Shown here: in pieces, positions 33,681 to 44,100 of the stretch
Layout of the letters: each line of letters starts with the position of its first letter
Numbering within the stretch: position 1 is the stretch's first letter
NCBI RefSeq assembly: GCF_914767665.1
Contig: NC_059508.1
Span: 2,232,001-2,296,000, forward strand
Reading direction: 5' to 3'
DNA: 64,000 nt
From: Harmonia axyridis
Lineage: Eukaryota; Arthropoda; Insecta; Coleoptera; Coccinellidae
Made by a program: the position numbers and the translations under genes
Notes under the pieces: generated by a model
The model's database searches: none
Seen by the model: the letters and a program-made list of their open reading frames with translations, nothing else
What the model was told of the DNA's origin: nothing

Positions 33681-36600
33681 ATGAATAGTGCATTGGAATA
33701 TTTTATATGTGGGGGATTTGGAGGAATATGTACAGTAGTGGTAGGACACCCTTTAGATACCATAAAGGTAAAATTGACTATTTGGTATTTTGTTTGAATT
33801 ACTTTCAATGTATGGGAAATAAAGTAATTCTATTATAGGTTCGATTGCAAACTATGCCAATACCTAAAGCTGGAGAACAAGCATTGTATAAAGGCACCTT
33901 TGATTGTTTTAGCAAGACTATTCGAAATGAGGGGTTCAAAGGTTTATATAAGGGGATGGGAGCTCCTTTGGTTGGTGTAGCACCAATTTTTGCTATTTCA
34001 TTCATGGGCTATGGAGTAGGAAAAAAAATATTTGGTCCATCAAGTGATTCGAATGAAAATTTCACTTATACACAATATTTCACTGCTGGGGCTTTCTCAG
34101 GTATATTCACCACTTTGATTATGGCACCTGGGGAACGAATCAAATGTCTCCTACAAATTCAACAAGGTTCTAAGACACCTAAACTGTATGATGGACCAGT
34201 TGACGTAGTTAAAAAACTATATAAACAAGGGGGTCTGAAAAGTATATATAGGGGGTCTGCTGCCACACTACTCAGAGGTAAGATTTGAAAATTTTTTCAT
34301 GGAACAATCATGACAGTCATTAGAAACATAGTTGTTCGGCATTTGATTATTCCTAATTATGTGAAAATAGGAGTAATAAATGAATACTTCACCTAGCTAT
34401 CTTCTATTTCGAGCAATTTATTTTTATTCACTCTTGAACCTATGAATATATAAATTTGAATAGATTTAAAATTTCTTGAAATGAAGGAAAGTATTAATTT
34501 AGTTATTTTTTTCAATAAATTTTTTTTGGGTAGAATAAAGAGGCACATTATATTCTCAAATTATTTATTTACAAATGGGTTAATTATAGTAAATGTATGT
34601 GATCATAAATTCAACTGAGTTGAAATAATCTGTATCAATAAATATCGAATTCCTCTATAATACAATTAATCAATAATACATGAATTTGCACTTGGTTGTT
34701 CTTCATGAATGTTGATAAGAAGTACTTCTTCAACAAAATTCATATCATACTATGATATGAAGTTGATAACATTTTTTCTATATTATCAAAGCTCTCACAT
34801 TATAATTTGATTTTGGTAATAAATTCTCTATCCAAAACTTTGATAAGAGTTACATGATGGTATCATAAATTTCATTGAATAATATTTGATTTTGCCATAA
34901 ATTTTTTCTGTAAAAACTTGCGATATTTCCTCATTTTATAAACTCTTCTTCTTTTATGTGTATTTGGATGGGTTCCATTATTGTGTATATTAATTTTATT
35001 GTTTAGTATTTCCTCAGAGCTATTACTTGTTACAGATTCAGCTGAGGTTATGTGAGACACAATTTGATTATCCCCTGAATTTTCAGTTTGATTCAATTTT
35101 GTTTGATTGGCCTCCATTAAACTTTTATCATACGTCTCAGTGGGCTCTAGTTTCAATATTTCTGTGCTATTATTTGTAAAGGTTGTAACAGTGTTTGGTA
35201 TCTTGAGATTTTTTCTTAGTTTCGGTTTGTAAGCCGGACATTTCAACAACCTCCTCATTACTTGGAACACACTCCAGTTTGCATATTGCAATGGAGTTGC
35301 ACATTTAGGAGCTATTTTGTTGTCGTATACATATTTGAAATATATTTGATTATCTGTGACACATCCAATTCCTTTATCCATTGATCTATCGCAATGCTTC
35401 ATAGTTTTACGTTTCAACTTATTAACAATCATGGGTTTCCATTCACTCATCTGGCAAGAACAATGCCAGGGATTTTTATTCAGCCTTAAAAGTTTTGGAT
35501 GAATTCTTGCAAATACGTCTCGAGGTAATTCTACCAATTTGTTGTCATTGAGGTATAATTCTTTCAATGATGTGAGCTCATCAAAAACATTAGGTGGTAA
35601 ATACTCCAACTTGTTGTTGGATAAATCTAAATACTCTAGCTCTTCAAGGCCGACAAAAGTATCCATAGATATGTTTTGAATTTGACAATTGCTGAGTATC
35701 AACTTATTGAGCTGATAAACCTCTAAGAATGAATCGAATTCAAGTTCAGTGATATTTCCAGTAAGGACAAGTTCTTTCAAATTTGGCATTCCACTTAATA
35801 ATTCTCTTTTGAACAGTTTGACATGTAAATTCTTCAGTTCTAAAATTTTTAATACTTCTAATCCTAAAAACGAGTTCTTCAATAAACTCAATTCCATATC
35901 ATCGCTACCAATTATAAGTGAATCAGTAGTGTTCATAACTTCAAAAGTGTTTGGAAATATCACTGTTATAGGATTATTGGCAAAGTTGGCTAATTTCAAA
36001 TTTGGAAATGGTGGTAATGAAAGTTCAGATAATTGTGAGAAGTTATTGAAAGATAAATCTAAATACGATAACTCTAAAAGGCCTGCTAAATCGGTTATTT
36101 GAATATCCAGTAAGCTATTGTGGGAAAGAGATAGTGTTTTCAAATTAGGCGTACCGTAAAAAGCGAAAGGTGGTATAAAATGTAAATTGTTCTCTTCTAA
36201 AATCAGATATTCTAAATTTTGTAAACCTTCGAACATTTCCCAGTGAACTACATTCAATTCACACGATTTTATCCTTAGTAAATTGAGATTTTTGAATCCG
36301 AAAAATAAGGGTACCCTGGCATATTCCTTTCGAGTCTTATACTTTGAATAAGGTAAAATTTCTTCGTTGGTTCCTTCTTGAATGAGTGTTAAAGGGTGGG
36401 CGTTAGAATCGAATTTTTGGGTGTATTCGAAAGTCATCTCTTCTTCGTTCACTTCCTTTACGAAGTTTTGCAGTTGTTTCTTGGAATTCTGTATGAGAAT
36501 TCTTTCTAGACTGAAGTATTTCAAATCAGGCAATGGCTTATCTATCTCACAGAAGAGGTGGCTGTTTCCATGTTGGAAAAGCTGAGGTCCTAGTAATTCA

Positions 36601-39600
36601 AGGCTTACCAACTGTTTGAATTGTAACAAATCGCCGAGTTTGATTGTTTTATTTCCACTTTCATATCCTTGGATCAATGTTAGAGTTTCTATGTCGTCGG
36701 GAAGATTTTTGATCAGTTGAGCTGGTACAGTCTCTGTTTGAAGAATACACGTTGCAGATCTCACGATGGTTTTCTCTTGGAATATGTCGGAATCTAAGCT
36801 ATCCTCAGGAATTACCTAATTCAAAGAAACACTCTTTATTTATCATGTAAAAACATATTGGATTCGAAATAATGTTTGAAGGTTTAACAGAGAACTAACA
36901 ACGACAGAAATGAAACTCTAAAAATAATTTTCAGCTTCTTCAAATCCAAAACTGATATACCAATCCAAAGTTCAACTATTCTACATCAGCTTGTATTTAC
37001 TTTTGGTACATTACTCTCAATAATGAATTAGTTAATGAGTTTTCAATACTAATATTGCAAATTCCAAAAATCCAATAAAAAATCTGGAATATTTTTTGAA
37101 CCAAAGAAGACAATTTTCTGAACTTCTCAAATTTTACAGTTCTTCTTTCAATTGAAATAAAAAAAAATCTACCGTTCATCTGAATTTTTTTTCGGGGAGA
37201 ATCGGTCGTGTACTGCTTCAATCCCAATAATCCGATCCATGTATTTTGAAGGCAAAAAACAAGAAATCAAATTTGAAAAAATTAAATTCTCAAAACATTG
37301 TGGGTAAACAATCATAATACTGAAAATATGTACGGTGTTAGTGAATACAATAGATATTTACCATCCTTACGTTGTTAATTTTTGGCGTTATGTTTTTTAA
37401 AAGATTTTTATATCAGTACTTACATCATTTAATTCAACCGATAAAATTTCACCCTGTTTTGGTCTATTCTTATGGGTCTGCATGAACCTATGTATTGGGG
37501 TTTCTGTTAGGTGCTCCAGTTTACAGGTGCATATACTTGGACACCCAGTATTTGCTCCCCAGAGAGCTACTACCTATAAGCGAACAAAATAGAAAATTTC
37601 AGTTACATGACCACTAAAATATTTAAAGGAACCTTCTTTGAAATTATCACTGTTGTCGTTTCCAAATTGGATCTAAAAATTGTATGTTACAAATAGTTCA
37701 AGCGCTTTTCAACACCTGTTCTGAGAGTGTATGAAGGATTATAATATAAAAATTTCGGTTTAAAGTCAGGTACTATGCGTTCAATCGATAGAAGGTATCA
37801 AATTAAGGTTTTGAAGGTAACAAAATTGAAAAAGTATTATGGATTTGAAACGTGTTCACTGAATCGATATTTTACTGCCGATAAACATTCATGAAAAACG
37901 TAGGAAGCAATATTTATCGGAAAAAGGGTTTTTTCATAAATTATTTTTTTCTGTTTTCATCATCGAAATCATCATAAATATTGTGTGAAATATTATTCAG
38001 GGAGATCTGAAAATTATGAAGCTTTGTATTCATTGCGTTTTTCGTACTATTTCATCAATGAAAAGAAATATATTCACTACAATATGAATAAATAATAATA
38101 AAATTTAAAAGTTCTTTTTTATTTTGTGGTTGAATACTTACATTTTGGGGAACAAATAAGCACCCAAACAGCACATATACCCACATTTTATTTCTTTTGT
38201 ACAAGAATTTATTGAAAATGAGGCATCTTTCTGTACATGAACGATAGCCAGGAAATGAGTGGGGAGTATTTCCTATAAGTTATCGTTATCTCTTTAAAAC
38301 GCATCTTACTTTTTCAGTTCAATTTTTACCCATCCTCTTATTTGATAGGTCATTCTTTGTACGCGTTTCATTCTTATTCGGAAACGAAACTTTGAGGCTC
38401 CGTATAAAAATGATTTTTTCGATCATCATCATCTTTCGCTATTGGGTTTCATGTGTAGGTTTCAGATATTCGTGTATTCTTCCAAAAATGAATGTATTCT
38501 GATTTTAAATCGACGGTAGCAGTTCTACATATTTTTTTCAGATGTCCCAGCTAGTGGTATGTACTTCTTGACATACGAAGCGATAAAAGATTATGCTACC
38601 GATTATGGTAAACATGAACCAAGTATATTGGGAACAGTTTGTGCAGGAGGTTCAGCTGGAATAGCGAATTGGTTAATTGGAATGCCACCAGACGTATTGA
38701 AGAGTAGACTTCAGACAGGTAATCAACATGCGTTTAATTCATCAGTCTAAACGTCGTCTATAGCTTCTCTCGGAAATTATGTGAGAGTTAATCTTATCTA
38801 TCCGGAACTAATCCTTTTATTTCGTGAATAGGCTGCATGTACCTACATTATCTGGAAAAGTTTCACTCAATGGAAAATAACGAGCGTTCATTAAAATTCG
38901 TGGTCAAGAGTGCTGTGGAGAAATTAGTGTGGATTTTCTGTGATTACAAGTAGCGCTTAGCTAGTACCATATCACTAACATTTGTTCACATACTTCGCTA
39001 CTGGTAATCACAGAAAATCAATTCTAAGTTCTCCACAGCACTCTTGACCACGCAAAGCTAGACATTTCGTAATTTCAAATTCAAAAGAACTACACTATTT
39101 ATGACAGATTTCATTCATACGTGAAATATACCAACTGACAAAGAAACTGCAACACCCAGAAGGAGCTGTTAAAATTTCATTTTTTTTTTAACATAGATAG
39201 TATAGCAATAAGTAAATGATTGTATTTGAAGAAAATAATTGTGAAGGTTTTTTCAAGTAAACAATTTTTGTTACTTGAATATTGTTGTCGTTTTTTGCGA
39301 GTTTTTGAAATTCTACAACAAACCAGCTGTTCAAGGAGATTCAAAGTCGATGTTTAGTTGTTGTTAAAATGTCTAGAGCACGTGAGCACGAAGAAGAGTA
39401 GGCAGCGGACGTCGAAGGGGCACAAATGAAGTTCAAGATCGACGTCTAAGACTTATGGCCATTAGAGACCGATTTGCGACAACTCGATATTTGGCTGATG
39501 AGTGGTTAGGAGAACAAGGCCACCTATAAATGTCCGAAGGGTTTACCGCCGGATAAGGTCTTTTGGGCTGCAGCATTATCGACCCCATCTTGTGTTACCT

Positions 39601-40870
39601 CTGACGGTTCAGCATCGACGGCAACGATTACAGTGGTGCAGAGGACGTCAACATTAGAATGTGGAATGGCATCAGGTAGTCTTTTCCGATGAATCTCGAT
39701 TCTCCTTGGATACATATGATGACCGAAGAAGGGTTAGACGACGTCGGGGAGAAAGACGTGAACCTCAGTTTGATGTTGAGCGTAATGTACACCGGACAGT
39801 AGGCGTTTTAGTATGGGTTGCTATTGCACATGCAAGTAGGTCACCTTTGGTCTTTATTCGAGGTAACATGACAGCGCTGCGTTACCTTCAATAATGGTGG
39901 AGCCATATGTGTGAAATGACGTACAGGTAGCTTGGGATAGTATCCCTCAAGAAGAAATAGAGCATCTTATTGCATCAATGCCGAGTCGTGTTGAGGAGTG
40001 TATTAATAATCGCAGTGGACAAACACATTATTAACAAATTTAATGAATAAATTGTAAACCCTTTGTTTTTTCTCCAAATTTCAATCATTTACCTATACTA
40101 TCTATGTTTAACCAAAAAGAAATATTGAAATTTAAACAGCTCCTTCTCGGTGTTGCAGTTTCTTCGTCAGTTAGTTTATTTTATCTGAAAATTTGTAGCT
40201 TCCTGAAGAGAAAAATATTTTTTCCCTTTTAAAATGACACGTTTGTCAAATTTCAAGCTCATAAAACTCCATATTCAAATGTACAAAGATGAAAAATCGA
40301 TAGAGCGTCAACGTTTTGCAGACGGTATGACAAGTGGTGCTAACCTGCTGAAACCAACTAAGACAAAAAAAAACTGGGTTCCATGACAGGATAGCTTTCG
40401 CCCTTAAAAAGCAACATATTTTGGGTGCATAATTTTCAGTAGAATCATTCGTGGATTTTATTAGCCCCAAATGCGTCAGTTTTGTCGTTCAACAAACATT
40501 TTGCATCGTCTTGTAGATTAAGATGTATATTATTGAGAAAAATCAATATATAATGACGATAAAAACAAATACTTTGGTTTTTGTTGGCATTAGAACATAT
40601 TGTTCCTGAAGATTTTTTTTATTATAATAAAAATTGTTTTTTGCAGCCCCTGAAGGCACTTACCCAAATGGTATCCGAGATGTGTTCAAAGTATTAATAA
40701 AGACTGAAGGGGTTGGAGCTCTTTATAAAGGACTCACTCCTGTTCTATTAAGAGCCTTTCCTGCAAATGCAGCTTGTTTTGTTGGTTTCGAAATGTGTAG
40801 GCGATTTTTACATTATCTTTTTCCCAAAGATAGCCAACCTCTTTCTACAGGAGTGGACACTACCAAGTGA
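33681..40870 (+). CDS. colt: Mitochondrial carnitine/acylcarnitine carrier (SLC25A20 type), 308 aa
   Basis: This inner-membrane carrier exchanges acylcarnitine for carnitine so fatty acids reach matrix beta-oxidation; the Drosophila ortholog is congested-like trachea. Exons are 33681-33767, 33839-34277, 38542-38718 and 40647-40870, all in frame with GT-AG borders. All three carrier repeats are present with signature P-x-[DE]-x-x-[KR] motifs: [26 protein letters not shown] (typical of this subfamily) and [12 protein letters not shown]. The conserved [10 protein letters not shown] and [10 protein letters not shown] stretches make the subfamily call firm. The length is close to the roughly 300 residues usual for it. 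Intron 2 (4.3 kb) contains a whole leucine-rich-repeat gene on the other strand, and intron 3 holds a MITE and a Tc1 remnant. The gene converges on the zinc transporter, with 262 bp between the two stop codons. Confidence 0.95.
34872..38186 (-). CDS. Secreted leucine-rich-repeat protein, 3 exons, 712 aa, nested in colt
   Basis: Exons (minus) are 38186-38142, 37573-37424 and 36815-34872; frames join exactly. Exon 1 is just a signal peptide ([15 protein letters not shown]). Exon 2 gives a Cys cluster like an N-terminal LRR cap ([11 protein letters not shown]). Exon 3 carries about ten LRRs of the extracellular type ([35 protein letters not shown]) and an LRRCT cap ([12 protein letters not shown], then [11 protein letters not shown]). 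After the cap come about 130 residues rich in N, S and T with several NxS/T sites, ending in a strongly basic tail ([15 protein letters not shown]). I see no transmembrane segment or GPI signal, so it is probably secreted or matrix-bound. The family is the broad chaoptin/slit-like LRR group; I cannot name an ortholog. It lies wholly within colt intron 2 on the opposite strand. Confidence 0.85.
38899..39052. mobile_element. Palindromic MITE of about 154 bp
   Basis: Both ends begin CGTGGTCAAGAGTGCTGTGG and match for about 55 bp (through TTTTCTGTGATTAC and GTAGCG) with several substitutions, leaving a spacer of about 40 bp. No coding capacity. It lies in colt intron 3. Confidence 0.8.
39133..40173 (+). 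mobile_element. Decayed Tc1-like transposon
   Basis: The inverted ends share AAGAAACTGCAACACC, then AGAAGGAGCTGTT and ACATAGATAGTATAG. Transposase pieces on the plus strand include [40 protein letters not shown] with the second catalytic-region FSDESRF, and [20 protein letters not shown]. Stops, frameshifts and deletions are present. It lies in colt intron 3 in the sense orientation. Confidence 0.85.
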
Positions 40871-41132
40871 GGGGTTATTCTTATTGTTAAAGGTGATTTG
40901 AATGTACACAAAAATATATATTTTATATTTCTGGAAATATATTTATACATAAAAAATTTCCGTGAATCATTGCTCCTCTCATAAAAAATTCTCCACATAT
41001 GAATCAATGGAGCAGTTGTGTTTCTTATAACTACACTTTATAATCAGTCAATAACAGCGTTCAGCAAAAGAAGAATATAATGGATGAAGGTATCATAAGA
41101 AAATTCAAATCAAATTAGTATGTTCCAAAATC

Positions 41133-44100
41133 TTATACAGGGTTTTTACATTGGCAACAATTTTCCATGATATCCTGAAATTCTTCAATCTGTAATGTCA
41201 TCTCGAAGAAATTATATCTATCCTGAACATTTTTCGTAGTCGTTACCAATATTGTTTGGGGGTCAGTGCCTTGATCTGGAAAATAGCTTTATTAGGGTTT
41301 AATCGAAATTTCTCTTCAAACAAAACTTGTTAGCAGGAATATTCTTTATCAAGATGAATTTTCTTCATTAAGTGTAATGGTCATCCAAGAATTTCATTTA
41401 TATTTTCTCGGACTTCCGTTGATGAGATCATATTGAAAAATAACTTACTTATGGCTATATGTGCAGACATGGCAATCTTATCCAAACTCAAAGCCCATAT
41501 TCTGACATTGTGGACTCTTTTCACACCAGGGGTATCCATCAACGTACTTATGACTTCTTTGAAATCGATTCCTCTGGGTGCACCTTCCATAAGGACAAGC
41601 ATAACATCTTTTATAATATTGAAGGTTGTAATAACCACCAGTACAGAAAATAAGAAAGTACAAATGGGATCCACTATTTTCCAGTCTTCCTGTAATGAGT
41701 TAGTCTTATCAAATTTGAAATAATAAATAAAAAACTTTTACTGATATATGTGTGTTGGGATATTTTTTCAAAAATATGTAGGCTACGAAAATAGACGAAT
41801 CAAAAGGATAATAAGTCTATGGTACGAATTTGATATGTTAGTATGTTTGATGTGAACAGCTGAAAAACTTCATGACATGAAAAAATTTCAGCATTTTTGG
41901 TACTTGCAGGAAATTGTTGTCATAGTTTTTGAAATGTAACTAATAAACTGAAGTAAATATATTGAAATTTATCATATAAATGAAATTTTTTGTTCAGAGG
42001 CACTGAATATGTTATAGTAAATCCAAAGTCACTTGAACTAGTCCATAAAAACGCTTGGCCATAGATGTCCCTTCGAAGTGGATACCGCGATCCGCTAAAT
42101 ACCGGGGTTTATTTGAGAGTATTGTTAGGCAATAAATTCACTGGCTCCAAAGGAATTTCTGGAAACTTGGACAACCCTTGTATAATCGAAATATTCTGGA
42201 TTCCTCCAAGTGACTTTGGATATACTATACTGAAGTGCTTCCTTCTTGTAATCGTTTAAAGGTCTTAATTATAATTGAATATTCCTGACTCACCTTAAAG
42301 AATATCACTAAAGCTGCTATGAATACTCCTAAACTTTGTAAAAAATCTCCAATGACATGAATAAGGGCTGCACGGACATTTATATTTTGCTTTTTTCCAT
42401 TGTCTGCACTGACCTTGTGACTATGATTGTCGGAATGACTGTGGCCATGTCCGTGATCATGTAGACTCAAACCCATACTGAAAAAATTGATATAATTTAG
42501 AAAATAAATACAGCAAGAACTTTTGACGCTTAGTTCATTCAGCTTGGAAATATGTCATTTTGGTATCCAGATAATATCCTCACTACTTTTGTCCAAAGGA
42601 AATATAATTCCTTATATTTCCTTTGGACAAAAGACCACAAGGTATATACCTTGTGGTTAGATTAGTGTAATATATAGTGATTGCTTAAATTCAGCTTATA
42701 TATTTTTTTATCGAATTACATTGTAAAATGACTGTATTTTGTTTTGAATGTAGACTAATCATGAAATAAACATTATTACTATTACTATTCAATACTTAAT
42801 GAGTATTAAAACACTTAAAATTATATTCAATTAAATATCATGGAACATGGTTGAATATAATACTCACATAAGATTAACTACCACTCCAAGACCTGATGTA
42901 ATCAACATAATTTTCGTATCAATGTCGAAATCATTGTTCATCAGTCTCAGAAAAGCAATATACAGCAAAATTGCGGTTACAACCCATATCATGAGTACCG
43001 ACGTTAGGGCTCCTATCACCTCCGCTCTGTACCAACCAAAGTGCATTTTTTTTGTCGAAGGTCTGCTTGCGATCCATAATGAAAACAAAGATATCATAAA
43101 ACTGGCAAAATCTGTTAATAGATGGGCGGCATCTGACGCTATGGCTAAACTATTCGATAAATATCCACCTAAAATTTAAATGGAAATTAACTTCTGTATG
43201 GACATTGAGTTCGAATCTACTTGCCTACTATTTCTGCTAACATAAATACTAAACATAATACGCTGGCTATTAAAAGTCTATTTCTTGCCTTTTTGTCTAT
43301 TCCTGATTCTTGATTTTGATGACAATGTTTCATAACTGGAACAAAATGTTATTGCATTAATGTTTTTTTAACAAATTTTTGAGTTTACCTCATAAAAAAA
43401 TGATAAACTTAAATTATGACGCGTGTTCAAGTGTTTCTGATTTCAAATAAAATATACACTCAAACACATATAATACCGAGCAAAAAGCACGCTTGTTTAT
43501 TTACATAACTCTATTTATCTTTGATTTTGTGGGTTCATCTCAAGTATTTTTTTTCACAAATTTTTACAGCTGAAAATATCAGACAAAAAATCCTTTTTGA
43601 AATTTTGCCTTCCTTATGAAATTCTGTATGCTGGAGAGCTGAAATTTTACATGGGAAGAACAAAATTTTTTGGTCTCAGATTTCAAAAGAGGGATTTAAA
43701 AAAATGTTTGAAAATGTTAGTATTCTTATCTCTTATCACCATTAAGTAGCAGTGAAACGTCGTAATCTCCTAAATTAATTACTATTCTTATTCAATGCCA
43801 TTTTTGAACATAACCATTGGCCTTAACGTTCTAAACTTATTATGATACCGAAACCAGGCATCAACCCTCGTCCTACAATTTTTTTGTCAATTTTCCGTCC
43901 AAAATCCTGGAAAAGCTGATCTTCCAAAGAAGATCCACCAGTTTGGGTACCGCAAGAATCACCCAACCATCTAAATATGCCACAGGACAGTACAGCAAAT
44001 AAGAATATCCTCAAATTAGAAAATAATACACATCAGCATTTTTGGATATAAGCCAGGGTTTATCATGAAGGCCTTCTTCACAATAAGAAAAAGCTCCCTC

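Noticed and set aside
35749..36102. 117-codon plus-strand ORF in colt intron 2
   Set aside because: It is the shadow of the LRR repeats on the minus strand.
42065..42259. 64-codon ORF in the zinc transporter intron
   Set aside because: It lies inside a MITE.
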